The notes: generated by a model from the letters alone, not told the origin. Numbered from the stretch's first letter, positions 1-6,047 are shown. The stretch is DNA of 7,056 bases from JAYENY01 sp964646075 (GCA_964646075.1 CAZYBZ010000022.1:1-7056), one strand, 5' to 3'. Made by a program: numbers and translations.

Positions 1-496
1 TAATAATCTTCATATAACTGTCAAAATCTATTGTTTTCGTTTCCATCGCTACTAAAACATTTGCTTCCCCAATCGTTCCAAATGCTTCTAATATATCTAT
101 CCCTATAAGCCTCCCTATACCTTCAAGTTTTTCTAAATCCTCAGGAGGTGTTACGGTTTTAATAATATCAATAATCGCCTTAAAGTTCATCGTAACATCA
201 TATGTAAAAGCCACTCTTGAATCTTGGTCAGCAAAATAAAATGGATTTATCATTGAAGCCTTTACATCTTTTATTGTTATACCAAAAATAACCGTTTCCC
301 CGTCTTTAATCTGAAAACTTCCGTCACCACTTGCTCTGAGAGAAGTTAATTCAAGGGTATTTTGAATTGTCTCGGTTAAAATTTCATTTGCCTTTTCTAA
401 TGTTGGTCTTTCTGGTTTTAACAAATTAAACATTACAACAATACCAGCAATCAAAAGAAGGACTATCACAATACTAATTATATTTTTTTTGTTCAT
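1..496 (-). CDS. Partial membrane-anchored protein of unknown function (C-terminus beyond left edge)
   Basis: An open frame runs on the minus strand from an ATG at 496 to the window edge, giving 165 codons with no stop. The protein starts MNKKN, followed by a hydrophobic segment at about residues 6-24 (IISIVIVLLLIAG...) and then a soluble part. This is the pattern of a signal anchor or uncleaved signal peptide, so the bulk is probably extracytoplasmic. After the anchor comes a helix-like stretch (about 32-50, LEKANEIL...) and then alternating hydrophobic segments that could be beta strands. The layout loosely resembles LolA/LppX-like lipoprotein folds, but there is no lipobox cysteine and I do not recognise the family. 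AAGGAAGAG lies 12-14 nt before the ATG, the closest thing to a Shine-Dalgarno in the window. The gene is transcribed divergently from rpmA. I am confident that it is coding and cannot give a function. Confidence 0.78.
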   Translation of the reverse strand, partial: MNKKNIISIVIVLLLIAGIVVMFNLLKPERPTLEKANEILTETIQNTLELTSLRASGDGSFQIKDGETVIFGITIKDVKASMINPFYFADQDSRVAFTYDVTMNFKAIIDIIKTVTPPEDLEKLEGIGRLIGIDILEAFGTIGEANVLVAMETKTIDFDSYMKII

Positions 497-501
497 ATTC
501 T

Positions 502-615
502 TTAATTCTCTTCCTTGACCACTTCAATAATAGAATGGCTAAATTTAATAATTAATGATTCAGAGACTACTCGGCCTTTTTTATCTTTGACTTTTTTAAA
601 AACTTTTGATAACAT
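502..615 (-). CDS. Possible small ORF (37 aa) preceding the partial membrane-protein gene
   Basis: An ATG at 615 opens a 37-codon frame that ends in TAA at 504-502, five bases before the ATG of the next minus-strand gene. The product is Lys-rich at the N-terminus (MLSKVFKKVKDKKGR) with a more hydrophobic, amphipathic second half. There is no Shine-Dalgarno before it, and its start lies 6 bp from the divergent rpmA start, so its 5' part overlaps the putative rpmA promoter. Its frame stays open further upstream, opposite rpmA, to about 666. The tight spacing to the downstream gene favours a real translated unit, and its 3' end supplies the AAGGAAGAG element for that gene. Against it, an ORF of this size can occur by chance in AT-rich DNA. 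No family recognised. Confidence 0.3.
   Translation of the reverse strand: MLSKVFKKVKDKKGRVVSESLIIKFSHSIIEVVKEEN
587..615 (+). promoter_or_regulatory. Candidate sigma-70 promoter of rpmA, leaderless geometry
   Basis: TTGACT (587-592, five of six matches to the -35 consensus) is followed after exactly 17 bp by TAACAT (610-615, four of six to the -10). Counting seven bases on puts +1 at about 622, the A of the rpmA ATG. No ribosome-binding sequence lies before that ATG, so the prediction is internally consistent with a leaderless transcript. The call rests on consensus matching only, in AT-rich DNA where chance matches are common. Confidence 0.42.
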
Positions 616-621
616 ATCTAT

Positions 622-897
622 ATGGCAAAAACAAAGTCCGCCGGTTCAACTAAATTAGGAAGAGACTCACGACCCAAATATCTTGGGGTTAAGCTTTATG
701 CTGGGCAAAAAGTAAAACCCGGAATGATTATTATTAAACAAAAAGGAACAAAATTCGTGCCTGGTAAAAATGTTAAAAAAGGACGGGACGATTCTCTTTA
801 CGCGAGCAAAGAAGGTAAGGTTAATTTTAGAACGAAACAAATTAAACGATTTGATGGTACTCAAAGAAGGGCTAAAATCGTCTCTGTTGAGGTTTAA
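622..897 (+). CDS. rpmA: 50S ribosomal protein L27 (bL27)
   Basis: This encodes 91 residues and is full length for bL27 (usually about 85-95). L27 belongs to the large ribosomal subunit, and its flexible N-terminus reaches towards the peptidyl-transferase centre. The N-terminus MAKTKSAGSTKLGRDS followed by KYLGVK matches the family signature (MAHKKxGGSTxNGRDSxxKRLGVK). The middle GQKVKPGMIIIKQKGTKF corresponds to the conserved 'G..V..G.IIvRQRGtk..PG.nV' segment, ending in a short Lys/Arg-rich tail. The start is fixed by the conserved first residues, with no need for the cleaved N-terminal extension seen in Firmicutes L27. There is no Shine-Dalgarno upstream. Unlike most bacteria, no rplU (L21) lies immediately before it: its neighbour is a divergent, unrelated gene. 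Its 3' end converges on rplI with a 4-bp gap and no hairpin between. Confidence 0.97.
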   Translation: MAKTKSAGSTKLGRDSRPKYLGVKLYAGQKVKPGMIIIKQKGTKFVPGKNVKKGRDDSLYASKEGKVNFRTKQIKRFDGTQRRAKIVSVEV

Positions 898-901
898 ATT
901 T

Positions 902-1372
902 TTACTTTTTACTCCCTATCTCTTTCTCTCCCTGTGCCCTAATAACAATTAAAATTTTGGCCTCTAATTGATGGTCAAAATTAATTTCTACTGAAAATTC
1001 TCCTAACTCTTTCAAGGGTTTATCTATGGCCAGCTGGTCTTTTTTAATTTCAAAACCCTTCTCTTTTAAACTTTTAATGATTCTCGAAACAGTAATCCCT
1101 TCAAAAAGTTGTCCCTCTTTCCCTGTTTTAACTAAAAATTCTATCTCCTGCCCATTAAGCTGAGAGGCAAATTTTTGAGTTTCAATAAGTTTTTTCTCAG
1201 CCTTTTTTATCGCCACCTCTTTAAGTTTTTCAATCTCTAAAAGAAGAGCCTTGTTAGCAACTTTGGCTAGCTTTCTAGGAATTAAAAAATTCCTGGCATA
1301 ACCATCTTTGACTACTTTAATATCATGTTTTTCTCCTAAACCCTCTACATTTTGTAAAAGTATAACTTTCAT
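902..1372 (-). CDS. rplI: 50S ribosomal protein L9 (bL9)
   Basis: This encodes 156 residues, slightly longer than the usual 148-150. bL9 binds 23S rRNA near the base of the L1 stalk and helps keep the reading frame. The N-terminal RNA-binding domain is clear (residues 1-40: MKVILLQNVEGLGEKHDI, then VKDGYARNFLIPRKLA, the family signature). A Lys/Glu-rich connecting helix (about 41-75) and a C-terminal domain (about 78-146, with LFEGIT where most have LFGSVT) follow. The C-terminus ends in a short charged tail. The start is the conserved MKV. No Shine-Dalgarno precedes it. It follows the S41 peptidase gene with 81 bp between, and its own weak promoter is possible there. It is not in the usual rpsF-ssb-rpsR-rplI cluster within this window. 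Some CPR lineages are reported to lack L9, so its presence helps narrow the lineage. Confidence 0.96.
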   Translation of the reverse strand: MKVILLQNVEGLGEKHDIKVVKDGYARNFLIPRKLAKVANKALLLEIEKLKEVAIKKAEKKLIETQKFASQLNGQEIEFLVKTGKEGQLFEGITVSRIIKSLKEKGFEIKKDQLAIDKPLKELGEFSVEINFDHQLEAKILIVIRAQGEKEIGSKK

Positions 1373-1375
1373 ATT

Positions 1376-1405
1376 TTTATAAAATTTACGAAATTATTAG
1401 CTCAA
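1376..1405 (-). promoter_or_regulatory. Weak candidate promoter of rplI
   Basis: On the minus strand, TTGAGC (1405-1400, four of six) is followed after 18 bp by TATAAA (1381-1376, five of six). The projected +1 falls at about 1369, within three bases of the rplI ATG at 1372. No Shine-Dalgarno is present. This is consistent with a leaderless or nearly leaderless message, but the sequence is very AT-rich and such matches are easy to find by chance. Confidence 0.22.
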
Positions 1406-1453
1406 TTGAATTAAATAACTAAACTGAATTAATAAATTTTCATAAGATTTTAG

Positions 1454-2647
1454 TTAAATCGCTTTTAATATTCTTATCGCTTCTTCTACCTGAGAATCTT
1501 TTTCTTCTTTATAGTCTTCTTCTGTTAATTCAACAATAATATCTGGCTTTAATCCAATATCGCTAATCAACTCGCCTTTAGGAGTCAACCAATGAGCAAT
1601 CGTTATTTTTAAAAGAGAACCACCTCTTATCTGTACAGGCTCTTGAACCGAACCCTTGCCAAATGAAACTTCGCCTACTAGCTTCACGCCATCCCGATTG
1701 TCTCTTAAAGCAGCCGCAAGAATCTCTGCCCCAGAAGCGCTTCCCTGATTAATTAAAACAACTATTGGATAATCCTTCAAGAGCTCATTTCCTCTAGCTA
1801 AGTATTTTTCTTGTTCTTTATCAGCGCCAAAACTTTGAATAGTGACAATCTTCCCATTTTCTAGAAACCAACCAGCAATAGATTTAGCCTTGTTTAATAA
1901 GCCACCCGGATTATTGCGAAGGTCAAGAATAATTTTTTCAATTGAATCATCATTAATTATTCTATCAGCTATTTCGCCAAACTCAAAATTTAAGTTGCCA
2001 GAAAAATGATGAATAGCAATTTTAGCTATCCCTTCTTCGAGTATCTCTAATCCAACAGAAGGAATTTTAATAACATCTCTGATTATCTCAAAATTCTTAG
2101 TCTTATCCCAGCCTTCCCGAAGAATAGCAAGATTTATTTTAGTCCCCTTTTCTCCACGAATTAATTTAACTGCCCTTTGAACCGTTATATCCCGAGTATA
2201 AATATCTTCAATTTTAATAATTTTATCTCCCGATAAAAGACCTGCCCTTTGAGCCGGCGTCCCTTCCAAGGGAGCTATCACCGTAAGGCTACCTTTCCTA
2301 ATGCCTATCTCCATTCCAACGCCCTGAAAAGCGCCAGAAATATTTTCTCTAAAAATTCTGCTCTCTTCTGGAGGAAAAAAAGTTGTGTGAGGGTCCCCTA
2401 ACCCCTCTACTAACCCCATGGCTGCCCCAAAAATCATCTGTTGATAATCGATTTCCCCAGGATACTTTTCTTCAATTCTTTGCCAAACATCCCATAAAAG
2501 AGAAACATCCACACCCTTTGGTAGGCCTTCGGGCGGTTCAGGAATCTGTTTATATCCATACTGGAAACCGAAAATAAAAACCAAAAAGCCACTTACAATA
2601 ACAATCATGACGACTAGAGTTTTGTTTAAAATCTTTTTTATTTTCAT
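1454..2647 (-). CDS. C-terminal processing peptidase, S41 family (CtpA-like)
   Basis: This encodes a 397-residue serine protease that cleaves near protein C-termini, anchored with its catalytic part outside the cytoplasmic membrane. Residues about 10-30 form one hydrophobic segment (signal anchor). Residues about 45-100 match the N-terminal S41A region, including GLGDPHTTFF (82-91), the usual 'LgDpyt.yl' motif. Residues about 105-180 are a PDZ domain (GVGMEIG; PAQRAGLLSGDKI), which binds the substrate C-terminus. The peptidase domain carries DLRNNPGG (242-249), NQGSASGAE with the expected nucleophile Ser305, and FGKGSVQ with the Lys331 general base, 26 residues apart as in the family (about 25). 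The C-terminal 'W.TP.G' and 'IGLKPDI' motifs are present, so it should be active. Its ATG overlaps the stop of the upstream membrane-protein gene (ATGA), implying translational coupling; only a weak GAAGAA precedes it. Confidence 0.95.
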   Translation of the reverse strand: MKIKKILNKTLVVMIVIVSGFLVFIFGFQYGYKQIPEPPEGLPKGVDVSLLWDVWQRIEEKYPGEIDYQQMIFGAAMGLVEGLGDPHTTFFPPEESRIFRENISGAFQGVGMEIGIRKGSLTVIAPLEGTPAQRAGLLSGDKIIKIEDIYTRDITVQRAVKLIRGEKGTKINLAILREGWDKTKNFEIIRDVIKIPSVGLEILEEGIAKIAIHHFSGNLNFEFGEIADRIINDDSIEKIILDLRNNPGGLLNKAKSIAGWFLENGKIVTIQSFGADKEQEKYLARGNELLKDYPIVVLINQGSASGAEILAAALRDNRDGVKLVGEVSFGKGSVQEPVQIRGGSLLKITIAHWLTPKGELISDIGLKPDIIVELTEEDYKEEKDSQVEEAIRILKAI

Positions 2648-3684
2648 ATTTCTTCAAATAAAAACTTAGAAAAAAAATTAATAATTTTTTTGCCTAAAAA
2701 GCATACCTGAAACCATCCTAGCACTAATAAGCCAAAAAAAACAATGATTAAATTCAATCCCCTGAAAGCCAGACTGAAAGCCACTCCTGCCGCTAAGCTA
2801 AAGCCCAAAATTTGGAAAACAAATGCTTGGGTTACCTCTAGTACCCCTAGGGCCAATGGAACAGGAATCATATAGGAAAAATCTATCATTCCTTTTATAG
2901 CAATTAATTTTGGAATCTCTAAGCTCTGATTAGTGAAAAAAATTACAAGCCAACAGGCAAACATAAATAAACTAATTTCTAAAATCGTCCAGGAAAAAAG
3001 AGATAAAAACCTTTTCTTAGGCAATCTAAAAAAACTAACAATTTCCTCCTCTACTTCACGCATCTTGTCCTGATTTTTTTTTATAAATTTAATCCTGTTT
3101 AAATAGAGATTTTTCATCAAAACGATAAAAAATCTTTTTCTTAGAAAAAGGGATCTTACTTTATACAATAAAAAACAACATATCGTTATAGAGAGAAAAA
3201 GTAGACCAAACAATATTTGTTCCGTAAGCCACGACAGATCTAAATAAAATAAAATAAAAAATATTCCAGCAAAGAAAAGGATTAGAGAGGCTGAGGACAC
3301 TATCAATTTATCAATAATAATTGAACTTATAATTTTAGTAGAAGGGATATCCTTTCCTCCTTTCAGAAGATAAAATCTTATCGGCTCTCCTCCAAACAAA
3401 ACAGATGGCGTGAGGTAGCTGATGCTGTAGCCAACCCATCTAGCTAAAAAGAATTTCGAAAAAGGAGGCGTCTTAGGGGTGATCATTTTCATAACAATTC
3501 GCCACCTTAAGGCGCCTACAATAATCAACCCTAGGAAAAGAGTTATTAATGCAAAAAATATCTCTAGTATCTTTAAGGAAGACAGGCTTTCTCCTATTTT
3601 TACTAAACCAACATTCCTTAGTGTAAGAATGAAAAGAACTGTTCCTAAAAAGAGTGAAATAAAAACAATAAATTTTCTACGCAT
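2644..3684 (-). CDS. Polytopic membrane protein, UPF0104 / lysylphosphatidylglycerol synthase TM-like (flippase-like) family
   Basis: This encodes a 346-residue integral membrane protein with about seven or eight hydrophobic segments (near residues 5-22, 38-58, 78-95, 117-148, 152-175, 225-251, 265-300 and 312-334) and Lys/Arg-rich loops. Two features identify the family. The first is SYLTPSVLFGGEPIRFYLL (88-106), matching the conserved 'P...gGe..R...l' loop. The second is IPVPLALGVLEV (273-284), matching 'iP.PgG.G..E', although here LAL replaces the usual glycines. The family is the membrane half of MprF and includes AglD-like and related proteins thought to move or present lipid-linked substrates. 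The soluble aminoacyl-transferase domain of MprF is absent, so lysyl-PG synthesis should not be assumed. The gene begins 28 bp after tRNA-Ala on the same strand, has no Shine-Dalgarno, and overlaps the S41 peptidase by four bases. Confidence 0.85.
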   Translation of the reverse strand: MRRKFIVFISLFLGTVLFILTLRNVGLVKIGESLSSLKILEIFFALITLFLGLIIVGALRWRIVMKMITPKTPPFSKFFLARWVGYSISYLTPSVLFGGEPIRFYLLKGGKDIPSTKIISSIIIDKLIVSSASLILFFAGIFFILFYLDLSWLTEQILFGLLFLSITICCFLLYKVRSLFLRKRFFIVLMKNLYLNRIKFIKKNQDKMREVEEEIVSFFRLPKKRFLSLFSWTILEISLFMFACWLVIFFTNQSLEIPKLIAIKGMIDFSYMIPVPLALGVLEVTQAFVFQILGFSLAAGVAFSLAFRGLNLIIVFFGLLVLGWFQVCFLGKKIINFFSKFLFEEI

Positions 3685-3712
3685 ATAACATTAATCATTT
3701 AAAATTTATCTT

Positions 3713-3785
3713 TGGACTCGAGCGGATTTGAACCGCTGACCTCCGCATTGCAAACGCGGCGCTCTACCAACTAAGCTACGAGCCC
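3713..3785 (-). tRNA. tRNA-Ala (anticodon UGC)
   Basis: The 73-nt reverse complement folds as a standard cloverleaf. The acceptor pairs GGGCTCG with CGAGTCC, including the G3:U70 wobble pair that is the main alanine identity element, and the discriminator base is A73. The D arm is GCTTAGTTGGTAGAGC. The anticodon stem CCGCG/TGCGG has a closing G:U pair, and the loop TTTGCAA gives anticodon TGC. The T arm contains GGTTCAAATCC. The 3' CCA is not encoded (AAA follows the discriminator), so it must be added by a CCA-adding enzyme. It lies between the dehydrogenase and the UPF0104-like gene on the same strand and could be processed from a shared transcript. Confidence 0.98.
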
Positions 3786-3810
3786 TTTTTCTAAGTCTAG
3801 CAAATTGTCA

Positions 3811-3836
3811 CTAAAAATTAAAGAAGAGCCTTCTTT
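3811..3836 (-). terminator. Weak intrinsic-terminator-like hairpin downstream of the dehydrogenase
   Basis: On the minus strand AAAGAAG (3836-3830) pairs with CTTCTTT (3826-3820) across a 3-nt loop and is followed by AATTTTTAG. The stem is 7 bp with only two G:C pairs, so termination would be weak. It sits about 30 bp past the restored dehydrogenase stop and 26 bp before tRNA-Ala, where a terminator or processing signal would make sense. Confidence 0.33.
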
Positions 3837-3867
3837 CTGCTCTATCTTTTTCTAATTTTTCAATCTA

Positions 3868-3999
3868 TTAGTCTCTATTAAGTATTCGCTCAAGACCGAT
3901 AGTAAAAGCCGCTCTTTCTAAAGAAATTTTTCTTTCTCTTGACCTCTGCCAAACATTATCAAACGCTTTGCTTAATATCTTTGAAAGCCCCTTAAAAAC
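3868..3999 (-). pseudogene. Frameshifted C-terminal remainder of the dehydrogenase
   Basis: In the -1 frame relative to the main dehydrogenase ORF, 43 codons run from GTT at 3999 to TAA at 3870-3868, immediately backed by TAG. They encode VFKGLSKILSKAFDNVW, then a basic stretch, then ISLERAAFTIGLERILNRD. This is what the end of a Glu dehydrogenase should look like: a helix with 'AF..v', then an 'R.aA...a..R' helix. Adding one A to the A5 run at 4010-4006 gives WKKEKVFKG with no other change and a total of about 419 residues, the normal family length. The segment is therefore part of one gene interrupted by a one-base deletion, whether real or an artefact. Confidence 0.85.
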
Positions 4000-5126
4000 T
4001 TTTTCTTTTTCCATAAAATATCTTGTTCTGCTTGCAACCATTCAAAATGAGAAGCAACCACCCCTCCAGCACTAGCCAGAACATCGGGAACAATAATCTT
4101 TCCGCTTTTTTCTAAAATCTGCTTTGCTTTTTCAGTAATCGGACCATTAGCCATCGCAATAATATATTTTGCTTTTATCTTGAAGGCATTTTTTTCTGTG
4201 ATAACATCCTCAATCGCAGCTGGCACCAAAACATCAACTTCTGATTCTAGAAGCTCTTTATTAGTGATATCTTTACCTTCTTTGAAATTACAAGTAGATT
4301 CTCGACAATAACAACCAGCGATAGAGCCATTCTTCTGTCTACATTCTAAAACTGCCTCTGGTTCTAGTCCTTCTTTTGAGTAAATACCTCCGTCTGCCTC
4401 AGAGAATGCTAAAAGCCTATATCCTCTTTCAAAAGCAAACTTTGCAAAATGAAAGCCAACATTTCCAAAGCCTTGGATAGCAATTGTTGTTTTTTTAGAA
4501 TCCAGCTCAAAAATTTTGCTTAATTTTTCTAAAATTATTACCCCCGCATAACCAGTCGCCTCTTTTCTCCCAGCTAAGCCACCATTTTCTAAAGATTTGC
4601 CAGTAAAGCTGTTCAAAATATTTTTTCCTGTCTTTGCTGTTTTAGCATACTCGTCAACCATCCAATCAATAATTTGAGAATTAGTATTAATATCAGGAGC
4701 TGGGATATCGATGTTTGGACCAATAAAAGGAAAAATTTCTCTTACATATTGGCGAGAAAGTCCCTCTATCTCTTTCTCAGACAAGATTCTTGGCTCAACG
4801 ATGACTCCTCCTTTTGCGCCGCCAAAAGGAATAGAGACCAAAGCACATTTTAAAGACATTAGAACCGAAAGAGCCTTAACTTCATCCTGAGAAGCCGCAG
4901 GGTGAAATCGAATCCCACCCTTATATGGCCCAAGAGCGTTGTTATGTTGAATTCGCCAACCTTTAAAAAACTTTTCTTCTCCATTATCCATTAAAAGAGG
5001 TATTTGAAACTCAATTAAGCGCCGAGGCTCTTTCATCGCCTTAATAGAGTCCTTATTCATCCCTATCTCTTCTCCTGCTTTTTCTATTTCACTATAAACA
5101 GACTTAAGAAACTCTTGTTTTTTCAT
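3972..5126 (-). CDS. gdhA: Glu/Leu/Phe/Val dehydrogenase (probable NAD(P)-glutamate dehydrogenase), C-terminally frameshifted
   Basis: The enzyme catalyses reversible oxidative deamination of glutamate to 2-oxoglutarate and ammonia, linking carbon and nitrogen metabolism in the cytoplasm. The N-terminal substrate domain has GPYKGGIRFHP (66-76), SIPFGGAKGGV with catalytic Lys105 (98-108), and PAPDINT with catalytic Asp145. The Rossmann domain has GFGNVG (219-224), with Glu243 after the second strand (SEADGG), a weak hint of NAD+ use. PAAIEDVI, MANGPI and PDVLASAGGV follow. After residue 372 (W) the frame shifts in an A run, giving a spurious 12-residue end and stop at 3972; the missing 43 residues lie in the -1 frame. 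A four-cysteine cluster (262, 272, 274, 279) is unusual. The start ATG lacks a Shine-Dalgarno. It lies 62 bp after the phosphatase gene on the same strand. Assignment to glutamate rather than another amino acid rests on overall similarity. Confidence 0.93.
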   Translation of the reverse strand: MKKQEFLKSVYSEIEKAGEEIGMNKDSIKAMKEPRRLIEFQIPLLMDNGEEKFFKGWRIQHNNALGPYKGGIRFHPAASQDEVKALSVLMSLKCALVSIPFGGAKGGVIVEPRILSEKEIEGLSRQYVREIFPFIGPNIDIPAPDINTNSQIIDWMVDEYAKTAKTGKNILNSFTGKSLENGGLAGRKEATGYAGVIILEKLSKIFELDSKKTTIAIQGFGNVGFHFAKFAFERGYRLLAFSEADGGIYSKEGLEPEAVLECRQKNGSIAGCYCRESTCNFKEGKDITNKELLESEVDVLVPAAIEDVITEKNAFKIKAKYIIAMANGPITEKAKQILEKSGKIIVPDVLASAGGVVASHFEWLQAEQDILWKKKKFLRGFQRY

Positions 5127-5188
5127 AATGGATTAAATTACTTTTTTTATTTTAAGCCCTATTATTATTATGGTCTTATCTTCCTATT

Positions 5189-6007
5189 TTATGAATTCTT
5201 TAAATAATTTTGAAAATTCTTATGAATTAAACGATTTGAAAATATTAAATCAGATTTTTTGATTTGCCATGAATTAGTTTGAAAATCAGAAATCTGTCCG
5301 CCAGCTTCTTGAGTCAATAAGACTCCAGCCGCCACATCCCAGGGGTCAATCTTGGTCGTAAAAAAAGCGTCAACTCTTCCAGCCGCCACCCATGCACTTT
5401 CAATCCCAGCTGAGCCTATCTTTCTCAAATCTTTAACTTTTGGATAAGTTTGATGAAAAATATTAGCAATTCTTTTTTTATCTTTTTCGTTTCCCTCACA
5501 ATAGACAACATAGCTTTCTTCTAATCTATTAATTTTTGAAACTTTAATTCTTTTTCCATTTAAATAGGCGCCACCAGATTTTTTGGCAAAATAGAACTCG
5601 TCAATCATTGGCGCGTAGATTGAAGATAGGAATGGCTCATTGTTTATACAAAGACAAATACAGACTGAAAACAAAGGATTCTTGTTAGCAAAATTTGATG
5701 AACCGTCCAAAGAATCAACAATCCATAAAAATTCTTTCCTTTTTTCAACAAGAATTTTGCCCTTGTTAGAAACTTGGTCACTCGCTTTACCAGTAATAAA
5801 ACCCGACTCCTCTGTTAAGATGCTATGCTCTGGGAATTCTTTTTTAATGCTTTGAATAAGAAACTTGTCAATGATTTTATCATATCTTGTAACAATCTCT
5901 TTTGAAGTTCCCCGAAGCGAAATCAATTTATTTTCTTTTTTAAAATAAGAAAAAAGCCTCTCCCCCGCTTCTCTTGTTAAGTTTTTAATAAATTTCTCTA
6001 GACTCAT
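5189..6007 (-). CDS. Inositol monophosphatase family protein (SuhB/CysQ-like phosphatase)
   Basis: This encodes 272 residues, normal for the family of Mg2+-dependent, Li+-sensitive phosphatases. Metal ligands are all visible: Glu66/Glu67 in LTEESG, Asp98 and Asp101 in motif A (WIVDSLDGSSNF, 95-106; Ser replaces the usual Pro of DPLDG), and Asp224 in motif B (DPWDVAAGVLL, 221-231, then EAGG). GAYLNGKRI (146-154) is also conserved. The loop between EES and motif A (about 69-93, Lys-rich) is longer than in SuhB. The substrate could be inositol-1-phosphate, another sugar phosphate, or PAP; motifs alone do not decide. I chose ATG at 6007 over an in-frame TTG at 6028, because the seven added residues are not conserved and there is no ribosome site for either. 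It is divergent from comF and precedes the dehydrogenase. Confidence 0.93.
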   Translation of the reverse strand: MSLEKFIKNLTREAGERLFSYFKKENKLISLRGTSKEIVTRYDKIIDKFLIQSIKKEFPEHSILTEESGFITGKASDQVSNKGKILVEKRKEFLWIVDSLDGSSNFANKNPLFSVCICLCINNEPFLSSIYAPMIDEFYFAKKSGGAYLNGKRIKVSKINRLEESYVVYCEGNEKDKKRIANIFHQTYPKVKDLRKIGSAGIESAWVAAGRVDAFFTTKIDPWDVAAGVLLTQEAGGQISDFQTNSWQIKKSDLIFSNRLIHKNFQNYLKNS

Positions 6008-6018
6008 ATTGTGTGCAA

Positions 6019-6047
6019 GTAATAACAACTCATAAAAATAAAGTGAA
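6019..6047 (-). promoter_or_regulatory. Weak candidate promoter of the phosphatase gene
   Basis: On the minus strand TTCACT (6047-6042, four of six) is spaced 17 bp from TATTAC (6024-6019, four of six). The projected +1 at about 6012 would leave a leader of about five bases before the ATG at 6007, with no room for a Shine-Dalgarno. The matches are modest. Confidence 0.2.

Noticed and set aside
667..864. 65-codon open frame on the minus strand opposite rpmA
   Set aside because: It lies fully antisense to the well-conserved L27 gene and its composition reflects the complement of Lys codons.
770..952. 60-codon plus-strand frame overlapping the ends of rpmA and rplI
   Set aside because: It is out of frame with L27, antisense to L9 at its end, and has no recognisable protein or ribosome site.
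2383..2577. 64-codon plus-strand frame inside the S41 peptidase gene
   Set aside because: Antisense to a gene with a full set of catalytic motifs; no family features of its own.
3479..3688. 69-codon plus-strand frame opposite the start of the UPF0104-like gene
   Set aside because: It is the complement of membrane-segment codons and has no independent support.
3994..4013. Programmed -1 ribosomal frameshift in the dehydrogenase
   Set aside because: Not ruled out, but the sites are G-AAA-AAG rather than A-AAA-AAG, with no upstream SD-like stimulator or clear downstream stem. A one-base A-run deletion is simpler, so it is kept only as an alternative.
5160..5172. ATT/ATA trinucleotide run between the phosphatase and dehydrogenase genes
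   Set aside because: Only about four units long; low-complexity AT-rich spacer, not a meaningful repeat.
5640..5855. 71-codon plus-strand frame inside the phosphatase gene
   Set aside because: Antisense to motif A of a clear inositol-monophosphatase-family protein.
6007..6028. TTG start at 6028 extending the phosphatase by seven residues
   Set aside because: The added residues are not part of the family, there is no ribosome site, and the ATG at 6007 gives a standard N-terminus. A candidate promoter +1 near 6012 would also exclude it.
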